From positions 248,001-312,000 of the forward strand of contig NZ_AP022847.1 in assembly GCF_015100395.1 (NCBI RefSeq): 64,000 nucleotides of DNA. The letters are read 5' to 3'. This stretch comes from Nitrosophilus alvini. GTDB lineage: Bacteria; Campylobacterota; Campylobacteria; Campylobacterales; Nitratiruptoraceae. Made by a program: the position numbers and the translations under genes. Under the pieces are notes generated by a model. It saw nothing but the letters and a program-made list of their open reading frames with translations. It was not told where the DNA came from and did not search any database. Shown one piece after another: positions 55,207-64,000 of this stretch (positions are counted from its first letter, which is position 1; each line of letters begins with the position of its first letter).

Positions 55207-56372
55207 AAAATCTTCAAGATTTCCTCGCACAAAAACCTCTTTATTATAAAAAAATCGATCTGACAAGAATGCCAAAAGCCTATGAGTCGGTTAAAGATAT
55301 TCTTGTAATTCCCAAAATAATTCATATAGTCGGAACCAACGGCAAAGGAAGTACAGGCCGCTTTTTAGCGCATATGCTTCATAAAAAAGGATTCAAAACA
55401 GGCCATTATACCTCACCTCATATAGTAAGATTCAATGAACGCATCTGGCTTGAGGGCAAAGATGTATCGGATGAGACTCTCGAAAATGCCCACATCCAAC
55501 TTCAAAAAACTTTTCCTAAAAAGGTTGTCGAAAGTCTTAGCTATTTTGAGTACACCACTTTTCTTGCAATGAAAGTTTTCGAAGATTGTGATTATGTAGT
55601 TCTTGAGGCAGGTCTTGGAGGAGAGTATGACGCAACAAATGTATTTAGAAAAGTTTTGTCTCTCTTTACACCTATAGCCTATGACCATCAGGCATTTTTG
55701 GGAGAGGATATAGAATCCATTGCGAAAACTAAACTGAGAAGTATGGATAAAAGGGCAATCATCGGCTATCAAAAGTATAAAAAAATTTATGATATTGCTG
55801 AAGATATAGCAAAGCAAAAAGGTACTGAGCTTAAAAAAATAGACGATTTTTTAACAGAGAGTGAAAAAAAAGAGATCGAAGAGTTTATAAAAGAAACCGG
55901 CTTTGCCCCTTTTTTTGCACAAAATTGTCAGTTGGCCGCGGCTGCTTTCAAGGCCTTGGGTGAGGATTTCGAAAAAGAGCTTCTAAAAGATGTTAAAATA
56001 AGAGGCAGAATGGAAAAAATTGCCCCCAATATAACGATAGATGTAGGACATAATCCGCTTGCAGCCGAAGCGATAAAAACCGCAGTTAAAAAAAACAGTA
56101 TTCTTGTTTATAACAGTTTTGAAGACAAAGATTGTAAAAAAGTGCTTTCTATACTGAAACCTGTTATAAAAAGAGTTGAAATTCTGGAAATTCCAAACGA
56201 GCGTGCGGTTGACAAAGAGTTACTTGTTTCTGTATTGAATGAGTTGGATATAGATTTTTGCCTGTTTGATAAAATTGATGAAAAAGAGAACTACCTGGTA
56301 TTTGGATCATTCAGTGTGGTAGAGGAATTTTTGAGGATATATGAAAAGAAGATTTACAATAACAATCAGTGA
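55203..56372 (+). CDS. folC: Dihydrofolate/folylpolyglutamate synthase
   Basis: Mur-ligase-family enzyme that joins glutamate to dihydropteroate and folates. The 389-residue protein has the P-loop V-G-T-N-G-K-G-S-T-G-R-F (about residue 42), T-S-P-H-I-V-R-F-N-E-R, the E-A-G-L-G-G-E-Y-D-A-T-N motif and a C-terminal domain with D-V-G-H-N-P. It overlaps lptE by 4 bases and the M23 peptidase by 32 bases, so these genes are translated together. Confidence 0.93.
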   Translation: MKNLQDFLAQKPLYYKKIDLTRMPKAYESVKDILVIPKIIHIVGTNGKGSTGRFLAHMLHKKGFKTGHYTSPHIVRFNERIWLEGKDVSDETLENAHIQLQKTFPKKVVESLSYFEYTTFLAMKVFEDCDYVVLEAGLGGEYDATNVFRKVLSLFTPIAYDHQAFLGEDIESIAKTKLRSMDKRAIIGYQKYKKIYDIAEDIAKQKGTELKKIDDFLTESEKKEIEEFIKETGFAPFFAQNCQLAAAAFKALGEDFEKELLKDVKIRGRMEKIAPNITIDVGHNPLAAEAIKTAVKKNSILVYNSFEDKDCKKVLSILKPVIKRVEILEIPNERAVDKELLVSVLNELDIDFCLFDKIDEKENYLVFGSFSVVEEFLRIYEKKIYNNNQ

Positions 56373-57243
56373 TGTTCATGGTGTAAAACAGTATACGCTG
56401 CATCAGATAATAAAAAAAATTGCCCTGTATTTGTTGGGCGGACTGCTTGCGATAATTTTAATAGGCGGTATTACTATTTTTTACCTTTTAAAAGAGGTAG
56501 ACAGGCTTGAATACAAGAAAAAAGAGCTTTTGCTTGAAAATGAAGTTCTTAAAAAGAGCATAGAAGATAAAACAAAAAAGCTCGATGAGATCGGCGACAA
56601 ACTGGAAGATATAGAAAAATTGATAGGACTAAAACCCCTTCCTGAAAGCAGTATCGTCGAAAGGATAGATACAGCTGCACTGACATCAAGGGAACTTGCG
56701 CTTATATTTGCAAATATTCCCAACGGCTCGCCGGTAGAGTATAGAGGTATAAGCGGGAGTTTCGGCTGGAGAAAACACCCCATAAAAAAAACAAAAGAGT
56801 TTCACAGAGGCATAGATCTCAGAGCGCCTATGAATACACCTGTATATGCACCTGCTGACGCTGTTGTAGAGTATGCGGCAAAGCATAAAAAAAGCGGATT
56901 CGGCAAACTTGTTATACTTGATCATAACTACGGTTTCAGGACATTTTACGGACATCTGAACAAGTTTGCAGTCAAACCGGGTGACTTTGTGAAGAAGGGC
57001 GATATTATAGGGTATACGGGAAATACAGGTCTTAGCAATGGTCCGCACCTGCATTATGAGATAAGGTTTATTGAAAGAGTGCTCAATCCCTACTATTTTA
57101 TCAAATGGAACAGGAGCGATTTTGAGTATATATTTAAAAAAGTTAGGAGAGTGCCATGGGATTCTTTGGTAAAAACAGTAACGCGAAGCAGCCTTCCCAA
57201 AAAACAATTATCATCGAAGGAACTCACATCAGAGGGGAGATGA
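56341..57243 (+). CDS. M23 (LytM) peptidoglycan endopeptidase, cell-shape type
   Basis: A 300-residue inner-membrane-anchored enzyme: one helix (about 25-47), a coiled coil (48-95) and an M23 domain. Zinc ligands are H-R-G-I-D-L and H-L-H-Y-E; the substrate-groove F-G-W-R-K-H-P is also present. Genes in this position in H. pylori (csd1, csd2) cut peptide cross-links to create helical shape. Here only one peptidase gene is present instead of two. Its 3' end overlaps ccmA by 88 bases. Confidence 0.9.
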   Translation: MKRRFTITISDVHGVKQYTLHQIIKKIALYLLGGLLAIILIGGITIFYLLKEVDRLEYKKKELLLENEVLKKSIEDKTKKLDEIGDKLEDIEKLIGLKPLPESSIVERIDTAALTSRELALIFANIPNGSPVEYRGISGSFGWRKHPIKKTKEFHRGIDLRAPMNTPVYAPADAVVEYAAKHKKSGFGKLVILDHNYGFRTFYGHLNKFAVKPGDFVKKGDIIGYTGNTGLSNGPHLHYEIRFIERVLNPYYFIKWNRSDFEYIFKKVRRVPWDSLVKTVTRSSLPKKQLSSKELTSEGR

Positions 57244-57542
57244 AGATAGAGTGCGCTCTTTATCTCGATGGTGTATACGAAGGCAAAATTGAATCAAGCA
57301 GCTCTGTAGTGATCGGGAAAAAGGGAAAAGTCACAGGAGAGGTTTATGCCGATAAAATTATAATAAACGGAGAGTTAAAAGGCATGATAGATGCCAGAAG
57401 TGTTGAAATTATGAGCGAAGGACGTGTTTTTGGCGAAATAGTGACCGATGAGATAGTGATAGAACCAAAAGGTCTGTTTGAAGGTGAGAGCAAAATCAGA
57501 AAAAATAGGAAGGAAGTGGGTGATTCAGGCGAAGATATTTGA
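57156..57542 (+). CDS. ccmA: Bactofilin CcmA
   Basis: A 128-residue polymer-forming cytoskeletal protein with the bactofilin beta-helix, made of short repeats (I-I-I-E-G-T-H-I-R-G-E, V-V-I-G-K-K-G-K-V-T-G-E-V, I-I-I-N-G-E-L-K-G, I-V-T-D-E-I-V-I-E-P-K-G). In H. pylori CcmA localises the Csd peptidases for cell curvature. It overlaps the M23 gene upstream by 88 bases and mfd downstream by about 20, an unusually compact cell-shape module. Confidence 0.92.
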   Translation: MGFFGKNSNAKQPSQKTIIIEGTHIRGEMKIECALYLDGVYEGKIESSSSVVIGKKGKVTGEVYADKIIINGELKGMIDARSVEIMSEGRVFGEIVTDEIVIEPKGLFEGESKIRKNRKEVGDSGEDI

Positions 57543-60519
57543 ATTTCTGAAAAATAACAAAGCTGATGTGATTATTGTCTCGAATGAGAAAGAGGCAAAA
57601 GAGGTTTGTGATGTTGCTGAGTATTTTGAACTGGACTTCACACCTTTTCCTGATTTCAGGGCAAGATATCCTGATGATTTAAGAAGTTTCAAAGAGGAAA
57701 GAGATGAACTTTTTGCTGCTCTTTGGAATTTTTATACGAAGGATACTTTAGCCGTTGTTCCTCTTGATACTGCTGCAAGACTTATGCCCTCAAGAAGATA
57801 TTTTAAAAAATTCGATATAGAGTTTGCCGGAACTTTGAATCTGGCCGAAATCAAAGAGAGGCTTCTGTATTGGGGATACAGTTTTGTTGATATCGTAGAA
57901 GAGAAAGGCGAAGTTTCATTCAGAGGGGATATCATCGATATATTTCCCATAGATTCGGCTATGCCTTACAGAATCTCTCTTTTTGATGATGAAATAGAAA
58001 GTATAAGGCATTTTGAACCGGAAACTCAGAAGAGTATAAAAGAGGAGATAGAAAAGATAAGTATAATTCCGGCATTTCTGGCTTTGGAAAAAGAGGAGTA
58101 TGAAAAGCTTGAAGCCAAAATTCTTGAGAGCGAGAGTGACGCTTTTATCAAAGATATAGATTCATTGGGTTTTTGGTACATTGAGGACAAAAAACCGCTG
58201 CTGCAGGGTAAGAGAGCTTTTTTTGCAAAAGATATGCAAAACGAAATAGATGATCTTTATCAAGCCAATACAGAAGGTTTTGTTCCAAAAAAGAGCCTTT
58301 GTTTTGAAACTATAGGCGAACCCACCGTTTGCAAAGAGATCGAGCCTATCGACTTAAACACTCTTATAGATATCCACAAAGAGAAAAAAATCACTGTTCT
58401 TGCGAAAAACGAATCTATGATAAGACGTTCGCATCTGAAAAGTTTTGAAAATCTGAGATTTGTGTATAAAGATATCGTTTTAAATATCCTCACGGATGAA
58501 GAGCTTATATTATCGCTGAACAGACCGGTCAAAAAAAGAAGAGTCAAAAAAACTTCCATTATTCTTGATGAACTGCAACCAGGTGATTATGTAGTGCATG
58601 AAAACCACGGTATCGGAATATTTGAAGGAATTTCCCCAGTTACGGTGCTGGGAGCGACAAAAGATTTTGTGACCCTGAGATACCAAGGAGATGACAAACT
58701 CCTGGTTCCTGTCGAAAATCTTGATCTCATAGATAGATATATAGCTGACAGCGGTTCGGTTGCAGTTCTTGACAGACTTGGCAGCGGCAGTTTTAACAGA
58801 CTTAAGAAAAAAGCGAAAGAGAGACTTTTCGAAATTGCCTCTGAGATTGTCAAAATTGCTGCAAAAAGGGAGATTTCCAAAGGTGTTGTCTGCAATACCG
58901 AAGTTGAGGAGATAAAACTTTTTCAAAATGATGCAGGTTTTATATATACCGAAGACCAGATAAAAAGCATTGAAGATATCTTTTGCGACCTTGGTAGCGG
59001 AAGAGTTATGGACAGGCTTCTAAGCGGCGATGTAGGTTTTGGGAAAACGGAAGTCGCAATGAATGCCATATTTGCAGTAGTTAAAAACGGATACCAGGCG
59101 GCCATGATTGCTCCTACTACGCTTCTTAGCTCACAGCACTACAAAACTTTGGTACATAGATTTGAAAAATACGGCATAAAGACAGCGAAACTTGACAGAT
59201 TTGTCAGCCAAAAGGAGAAAAAAGCCGTTTTGGAAGGGCTTGAAAAAGGTACTATAGATGTAGTGGTCGGAACACATACTATTTTGGGGGCAAAATTTTC
59301 GAATCTTGCTCTTGTTGTTATCGACGAAGAGCACAAGTTCGGTGTAAAACAGAAAGAAAAACTCAAAGAGCTTAGAACTGACGTTCATATTCTATCCATG
59401 AGTGCGACTCCTATACCAAGAAGTCTGAACATGGCACTAAGCCGACTAAAAGAGTTGAGTGAACTTCGAACTCCTCCCGAGAGCAAAATGGGTGTAAGAA
59501 CATATGTAAAAGAGTATGATGAAAAACTCATAAAAGAGGTAATTTTAAGAGAGAGAAGAAGAGGCGGACAGGTTTTTTATATATATAACTCCATTGCCGC
59601 AATAGAGGACAAAAAGAGAGAACTTTTAAATATTGTCGCTGATCTTAAAATATTGGTTTTACACTCCAGGGTGAGTGCGACTGTAAGCGAAAAAGAGCTT
59701 TTGAGATTTGAGAAGGGAGAATACGACGTTTTGCTTTCAACATCGATAGTAGAGTCAGGTCTTCATATGCCAAATGTCAATACCATCATAGTAGACGGAG
59801 CGGACAGGTTTGGTATAGCGGACCTTCATCAGCTCAGAGGTCGTGTAGGAAGAGGCAAAAAAGAGGGATATTGCTACTTTTTGGTTGAAAACAAAGAAAA
59901 AATAACCGATGAAGCCAAAAAGAGACTGATTGCACTTGAGTCAAATTCATATCTTGGAAGCGGGCAGGTGCTTGCATACCACGATCTTGAAATAAGAGGC
60001 GGGGGAAACCTCATAGGCGCTCAGCAAAGCGGTCATATAAAAAATATCGGATATTCTTTATATCTGAGAATGCTCGAAGATGCTATAAACGCTCTTACCA
60101 AAAATGAAGAAGAGAAGCAAAAAGTAGAGATAAAACTTAGTATCAACGCCTATATTTCAAAAGAGACAGTAAAAGAAGACAGGCTCAGACTCGAACTCTA
60201 CAGAAGACTCAGCCATTGCGAAAACGTAGAAGAGGTATATGAAATTGAAGAGGAGATGGAGGACAGATTCGGCAGACTCGACAATATTACAAAACAGTTT
60301 ATAGATATAGTGATTATGAAAATCCTCGCTATACAGAACAACATAAAATCGATCTCAAACTACAATGAAAACATTACTATTCTGTATACGGATGAGAAAA
60401 AAGAGCACTTGAAAGCAAGAAGCAAAGATGATGACGATATTGTCGACACGGTACTAAGATATTTGAGAAAAACTTCCGGGTCTGAACTTAAATCACCTCA
60501 AAGCAGGGAGAAAGTATGA
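57520..60519 (+). CDS. mfd: Transcription-repair coupling factor Mfd
   Basis: Removes stalled RNA polymerase and recruits UvrA. The 999-residue protein has an N-terminal UvrB-like region and an RNA-polymerase-interacting domain (L-Q-P-G-D-Y-V-V-H-E-N-H-G-I-G). The RecG-like translocase has Walker A G-D-V-G-F-G-K-T-E-V-A and D-E-E-H-K-F-G, plus the TRG motif and a C-terminal domain. The start at GTG 57520 gives M-I-Q-A-K-I-F-E-F, close to relatives; a longer frame goes to 57478. It overlaps the YmdB-like gene by 4 bases. Confidence 0.96.
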   Translation: MIQAKIFEFLKNNKADVIIVSNEKEAKEVCDVAEYFELDFTPFPDFRARYPDDLRSFKEERDELFAALWNFYTKDTLAVVPLDTAARLMPSRRYFKKFDIEFAGTLNLAEIKERLLYWGYSFVDIVEEKGEVSFRGDIIDIFPIDSAMPYRISLFDDEIESIRHFEPETQKSIKEEIEKISIIPAFLALEKEEYEKLEAKILESESDAFIKDIDSLGFWYIEDKKPLLQGKRAFFAKDMQNEIDDLYQANTEGFVPKKSLCFETIGEPTVCKEIEPIDLNTLIDIHKEKKITVLAKNESMIRRSHLKSFENLRFVYKDIVLNILTDEELILSLNRPVKKRRVKKTSIILDELQPGDYVVHENHGIGIFEGISPVTVLGATKDFVTLRYQGDDKLLVPVENLDLIDRYIADSGSVAVLDRLGSGSFNRLKKKAKERLFEIASEIVKIAAKREISKGVVCNTEVEEIKLFQNDAGFIYTEDQIKSIEDIFCDLGSGRVMDRLLSGDVGFGKTEVAMNAIFAVVKNGYQAAMIAPTTLLSSQHYKTLVHRFEKYGIKTAKLDRFVSQKEKKAVLEGLEKGTIDVVVGTHTILGAKFSNLALVVIDEEHKFGVKQKEKLKELRTDVHILSMSATPIPRSLNMALSRLKELSELRTPPESKMGVRTYVKEYDEKLIKEVILRERRRGGQVFYIYNSIAAIEDKKRELLNIVADLKILVLHSRVSATVSEKELLRFEKGEYDVLLSTSIVESGLHMPNVNTIIVDGADRFGIADLHQLRGRVGRGKKEGYCYFLVENKEKITDEAKKRLIALESNSYLGSGQVLAYHDLEIRGGGNLIGAQQSGHIKNIGYSLYLRMLEDAINALTKNEEEKQKVEIKLSINAYISKETVKEDRLRLELYRRLSHCENVEEVYEIEEEMEDRFGRLDNITKQFIDIVIMKILAIQNNIKSISNYNENITILYTDEKKEHLKARSKDDDDIVDTVLRYLRKTSGSELKSPQSREKV

Positions 60520-61328
60520 AGATAGGATTTATTGGCGATATTGTGGGAAAACCGGGGAGAAAAATGGTGAAAAGCTATCTTCCTCGGATTATTAAAGAAG
60601 AAGAACTCGATTTTGTAATGGCAAATTATGAAAATGTAAGTCACGGTTTCGGACTTACGCACAAAAATGCAATTGAACTTTTTGAATGCGGTATAAATCT
60701 TATGACAGGCGGAAATCATACGTGGGATAAAAAAGAGATCGTTCCTCTTCTTGATTCTATGGCGCTTTTAAGACCAGTAAACTATCCTGAAGGCGTTCCG
60801 GGAAGAGGAGTTGAAATTGTCGAAATTGCAGGAGAGAAGTTTGCTGTTATAAATCTTATGGGCCATTTTACAATGCCTATGGTGGACAATCCTTTTGTAA
60901 CCGTTTTAAAAGAAGTAGAGAGACTCGAAAAGGATGGAATAAAAAATATCTTTATAGATTTTCATGCGGAATCCACAAGTGAAAAGAGAACGCTTCTGAT
61001 GATGCTTAGAGGTAGAGTATCGTATATAGCGGGAACTCATACGCATGTGGGAACAGATGATCTTGAGATATATAAAGGTACCGGATATATAACAGATGTT
61101 GGACTTACCGGTTGTCGTGACAATGTAATAGGAGTGGATGAAAAAGTTCCGATAGAGAGATTTTTGACGGGACTTCCGGGACGGTTCGATGTTCCCGATA
61201 AATGTAAAAAGATTTTCCAGATGGTCGTTTTGGAACTTGAAGATGGAATCTGCAAAGATACATACAAAATAAAGGCATATGATGATGAAGGGTATTTTGT
61301 TTCCCAGAAGGCGCTGGTCAGTGATTGA
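60516..61328 (+). CDS. YmdB-type metallophosphoesterase
   Basis: A 270-residue phosphoesterase of the YmdB/TIGR00282 type, some members of which hydrolyse cyclic AMP in vitro. Metal ligands appear in order: G-D-I-V-G-K-P-G (about residue 8), N-Y-E-N-V (39), G-G-N-H-T-W (66), D-F-H-A-E-S-T-S-E-K (150) and G-T-H-T-H-V-G-T-D-D (178). It starts within the mfd stop and overlaps the glycosylase frame by 4 bases. Confidence 0.9.
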   Translation: MKIGFIGDIVGKPGRKMVKSYLPRIIKEEELDFVMANYENVSHGFGLTHKNAIELFECGINLMTGGNHTWDKKEIVPLLDSMALLRPVNYPEGVPGRGVEIVEIAGEKFAVINLMGHFTMPMVDNPFVTVLKEVERLEKDGIKNIFIDFHAESTSEKRTLLMMLRGRVSYIAGTHTHVGTDDLEIYKGTGYITDVGLTGCRDNVIGVDEKVPIERFLTGLPGRFDVPDKCKKIFQMVVLELEDGICKDTYKIKAYDDEGYFVSQKALVSD

Positions 61329-61342
61329 TTGCAGGGGTGCAG

Positions 61343-62017
61343 ATGTTAGACAACAGTTTTGAGCTTTTGGCTAAACTGAAAAAGCTGGGATTCATCAAAG
61401 AAGAGAGAGACCCTTACTGGTGGCCGGGCAGCGGAACTTTTGAAGTTGTTGTGGGTGCGGTTCTAACGCAAAACACCAAATGGGAAAAGGTGGAAGTGGC
61501 ACTGAAAAATCTTAAAAACCTTGATTTGCTGAGTCTTGAAAAGTTAGCCGAGGCTGACCAGAAGCTATTGGCCGAGGCTGTAAGACCGGCCGGATTTTAC
61601 AATACCAAATCATTCAGACTCAAAAAGCTGGCAATCAATATGCTCAAAGATTTCGGCAGTTTCGAAGCATTCAGGGCAAAACCTAGCAGACGTTGGCTTT
61701 TGGAGCAAAAAGGTATCGGCAAAGAGACGGCAGACTCTATTTTATGCTATGCCTGCTATAAAAATTTTATGGTGGTAGACAGCTATACTTCCCGGTTGCT
61801 TAGAGCTTTTGGATACGAGTTTGAAGAGTATGATGAGATACAGGAGTGGTTAATAGAGGGTATATATGCAAATCTTGACAAAATATATGAGCTTTATGGC
61901 AAAGAGATGCCGCTTCATATGATATATGCAAGGTTTCACGGAAAGATTGTGGAGTTTTGCAAGGAGAACTGCAAAGGAAAGAACAAAAATGAGAAGATAA
62001 AAAGGCTGCTTTCATGA
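61343..62017 (+). CDS. magIII: 3-methyladenine DNA glycosylase, MagIII type
   Basis: Endonuclease-III-superfamily glycosylase that removes alkylated bases. The 224-residue protein has the HhH motif L-E-Q-K-G-I-G-K-E-T-A-D-S, the catalytic Asp in M-V-V-D-S-Y-T, and the active-site aromatic stretch W-W-P near the N terminus. The C-terminal 4Fe-4S cysteine loop of Nth is missing, as in H. pylori MagIII. The ATG at 61343 gives the N terminus M-L-D-N-S-F-E-L-L, like that of MagIII. It overlaps the MazG-like gene by 4 bases. Confidence 0.88.
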   Translation: MLDNSFELLAKLKKLGFIKEERDPYWWPGSGTFEVVVGAVLTQNTKWEKVEVALKNLKNLDLLSLEKLAEADQKLLAEAVRPAGFYNTKSFRLKKLAINMLKDFGSFEAFRAKPSRRWLLEQKGIGKETADSILCYACYKNFMVVDSYTSRLLRAFGYEFEEYDEIQEWLIEGIYANLDKIYELYGKEMPLHMIYARFHGKIVEFCKENCKGKNKNEKIKRLLS

Positions 62018-62355
62018 AAGGGAACATATATGAGCTTCAGAAGCTTTTGGACGAATTTATAGAAAAGAGGAATTGGCAAAAGTATCATTCTCCTAAAAAT
62101 CTCTCAATGGCTATAAGCATAGAAGCGTCAGAACTTATGGAGCATTTTCTATGGTGTGAAAAAAATGCTTCAGAGTTTAGTAAAGAGGAAAGAGAAGAGA
62201 TAGGAGAAGAGATGGCTGATGTCCTTCATTTTCTTCTCAGGCTCTCTTCCGTAATGGATATAGACCTTTATGAGGCTTCGAAGAAAAAGATAGCCAAAAA
62301 CGAAAAGAGGTTTAAGATAGAAGATGCAAATAGTATAAAAAAGAAAGGGTGTTAA
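62014..62355 (+). CDS. MazG-like nucleotide pyrophosphohydrolase
   Basis: A 113-residue all-alpha NTP pyrophosphatase. The metal motif E-A-S-E-L-M-E-H-F and E-E-M-A-D-V-L-H-F (EExxE-12-28-ExxD pattern) are both visible. It may remove dCTP analogues or other abnormal nucleotides. It overlaps magIII upstream and ybiT downstream (TAATG). Confidence 0.9.
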   Translation: MKGNIYELQKLLDEFIEKRNWQKYHSPKNLSMAISIEASELMEHFLWCEKNASEFSKEEREEIGEEMADVLHFLLRLSSVMDIDLYEASKKKIAKNEKRFKIEDANSIKKKGC

Positions 62356-63950
62356 TGCTTACGACACAAAAACTGACTCAAAGATACGGCAAAAAAGTTT
62401 TGTTTGACAATATTAATATAAAACTGGACAAAGGCAAAAGATATGGTCTCATAGGTGCCAATGGAGCAGGAAAGAGTACTTTTCTGAAAATTTTGGCAGG
62501 GCAGATTGAGCCTACGGATGGTGAAGTACAGATACAGCCTGGATTGAAACTCGGAGTTCTCGGCCAAAATCAATACGCTTTTGAAGACTTCACTCTAAAA
62601 GATGCAGTACTTTTCGGCAACAAGAGACTATATGAGGCGCAAAAAGAGAAAGAGAAGCTTTATATGGAGGGTGATTTTGAAAGTGATGAGGTAAATAACC
62701 GCCTTGCAGAGCTTGAGATGATATGCGCGGAAGAAGACCCCACATACGAGAGTGAGGTGCATATAGAAAAACTACTTGAAGCCCTCGGTTTTCCTACTTC
62801 ACGGCACAATGACCTTATGAGCTCTCTTACCGGAGGCGACAAGTTCAAAATACTGCTGGCGCAGGTGCTTTTTTTGAAGCCCGATATTCTTCTGCTCGAT
62901 GAGCCTACCAACAATCTTGATATCGAGACGATAGCTTGGCTTGAAAACGAGCTCAAAAGGCATGAGGGTACTATGGTTGTTATCTCTCATGACAGGCATT
63001 TTCTAAATGCGGTTGTGACGCATATACTTGACCTGGACTTTAAAACTATCAGGGAATTTACCGGAAACTATGACGAATGGTATATAGCTGCAAACCTGTT
63101 GGCAAAACAGGCAGAAGCGGAAAGAAACAAGAAACTCAAAGAAAAAGAGGAGCTGGAAAATTTCATCAGACGTTTCAGTGCAAACGCTTCAAAAGCGAAA
63201 CAGGCTACAAGCAGACAAAAACAGCTCGAAAAACTGAATCTCGAAGAGATAAAGATATCAAGCAGAAGAGATCCCAGCATAGTTTTCAGGACGCACAGAG
63301 AGCTTGGCAAAGAGATACTTGAGGTAAACGATATCTCAAAAAGCTATGGCGAAAGAAAAGTATTTGAAAATTTTGCTTTTAAGTTTGAAAAAGGGGATAA
63401 AATAGCTGTTATAGGAAACAACGGAGCAGGTAAAACTACACTTCTTGAGATCATTATGGGAAATCTAGAGCCCGACAGCGGAAGCGTCAAGTGGGGCGAA
63501 ACGGTGAGTGTGAGCTATTTTCCGCAGAACACCACGGATATAATAACGGGGGATATGAAACTATATGACTGGATACAAAACTTTGATCACAAATGGCATA
63601 TAGATGAGATAAGAAAGTGTTTGGGGCGAATGCTATTTAGCGGTGAAGAGCAGGAAAAAAATATACAAAACTGCAGCGGCGGCGAAAAACATCGAATGAT
63701 GCTTGGCAAAATCATGATGGAAAAGTCCAATTTTCTTGTTCTTGACGAACCGGATAACCATCTTGATCTTGAAGCTATCGTTGCTCTCGGAGAAGCTTTG
63801 CACAGATACGACGGCGGAGTTGTCTGCGTAACTCACGACAGAGAGCTGATAGATGCTTTTGCAAACAGGATTATTCATATAGGTGATGATGGGAATATTG
63901 TTGATTTCAGAGGAAACTACGAAGAGTTTGTGGAGTCAGGCAGAGAGTGA
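62355..63950 (+). CDS. ybiT: ABC-F family ATPase, YbiT-like
   Basis: A soluble, duplicated ABC ATPase of the ABC-F type that acts on ribosomes. The 531-residue protein has two Walker A loops (G-A-N-G-A-G-K-S and G-N-N-G-A-G-K-T) and two signatures (L-T-G-G-D and C-S-G-G-E). Walker B motifs are L-L-L-D-E-P-T-N-N-L-D and L-V-L-D-E-P-D-N-H-L-D, and a linker rich in charged helices lies between the halves. The asymmetric second D-E-P-D-N-H fits YbiT rather than EttA or Uup. It is the last gene seen in the window. Confidence 0.88.
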   Translation: MLTTQKLTQRYGKKVLFDNINIKLDKGKRYGLIGANGAGKSTFLKILAGQIEPTDGEVQIQPGLKLGVLGQNQYAFEDFTLKDAVLFGNKRLYEAQKEKEKLYMEGDFESDEVNNRLAELEMICAEEDPTYESEVHIEKLLEALGFPTSRHNDLMSSLTGGDKFKILLAQVLFLKPDILLLDEPTNNLDIETIAWLENELKRHEGTMVVISHDRHFLNAVVTHILDLDFKTIREFTGNYDEWYIAANLLAKQAEAERNKKLKEKEELENFIRRFSANASKAKQATSRQKQLEKLNLEEIKISSRRDPSIVFRTHRELGKEILEVNDISKSYGERKVFENFAFKFEKGDKIAVIGNNGAGKTTLLEIIMGNLEPDSGSVKWGETVSVSYFPQNTTDIITGDMKLYDWIQNFDHKWHIDEIRKCLGRMLFSGEEQEKNIQNCSGGEKHRMMLGKIMMEKSNFLVLDEPDNHLDLEAIVALGEALHRYDGGVVCVTHDRELIDAFANRIIHIGDDGNIVDFRGNYEEFVESGRE

Positions 63951-64000
63951 GAAAATCTAATCTATCGATTTTCTCAGACTTTTGACTTTACAACTATCTT

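Overview
The window is a stretch of bacterial chromosome from a member of the Campylobacterota (formerly Epsilonproteobacteria). The evidence is gene order rather than any single gene. glyQ–Nif3-like–flgZ–waaA–DUF167–RluA and leuS–lptE–folC–M23 peptidase–ccmA–mfd follow the order I recall from Helicobacter pylori, and ffh–rpsP–khpA–rimM–trmD–rplS is also present. A MagIII-type glycosylase and a glutamine synthetase without the adenylylation tyrosine point the same way. I cannot name the genus; bioF and a di-heme cytochrome c peroxidase fit a free-living member.

Layout. 1-1600: end of a uracil-DNA-glycosylase-like gene, a periplasmic cytochrome c peroxidase and tRNA-Arg(GCG). 1585-7394: a 5.8 kb integrative element inserted in the 3' end of that tRNA and bounded by 28-bp direct repeats. 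It carries a tyrosine integrase, a helix-turn-helix (xis-like) protein, a probable replication initiator, a 51-residue ORF, a GC-rich hairpin-dense segment that may be a replication origin, and two divergent AT-rich cargo genes (a KAP-like P-loop NTPase and an unrecognised protein). No capsid, coat, Zot, relaxase or terminase gene is visible. 7588-9642: hemerythrin–DUF2249–12-TM membrane protein operon behind an FNR-like box. 9727-23872: release factor 2, pantothenate, cell-wall synthesis (murG, ftsW, ftsI, PBP1A), alaS, speD, maf, bioF. 23892-29889: CopZ-like protein, glnA, PHP phosphatase, ankyrin protein, trhP, purE. 29962-39348: a dense plus-strand run from a DUF89 protein through glyQ, flgZ, waaA and ffh to the ribosomal/tRNA-modification operon. 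39368-48847: mostly minus-strand genes (outer-membrane barrel, smpB, ispE, truB, uvrD, SspB-like, pabC-like, cysK, lnt), with one plus-strand LysR gene. 48870-63950: plus-strand yajC-secD-secF, leuS, lptE, folC, cell-shape genes, mfd, YmdB-type phosphoesterase, magIII, MazG-like and an ABC-F ATPase.

Most of the window is tightly packed core genome with ATGA/TAATG-type overlaps. The two unusual layers are the tRNA-Arg element, whose cargo is the best candidate for an undescribed (possibly anti-phage) system, and a set of repetitive intergenic spacers (GT-rich runs followed by ATCACGAATTACG-like words, or long hairpins) placed between co-directional genes. No intergenic stretch over 300 bases was seen.
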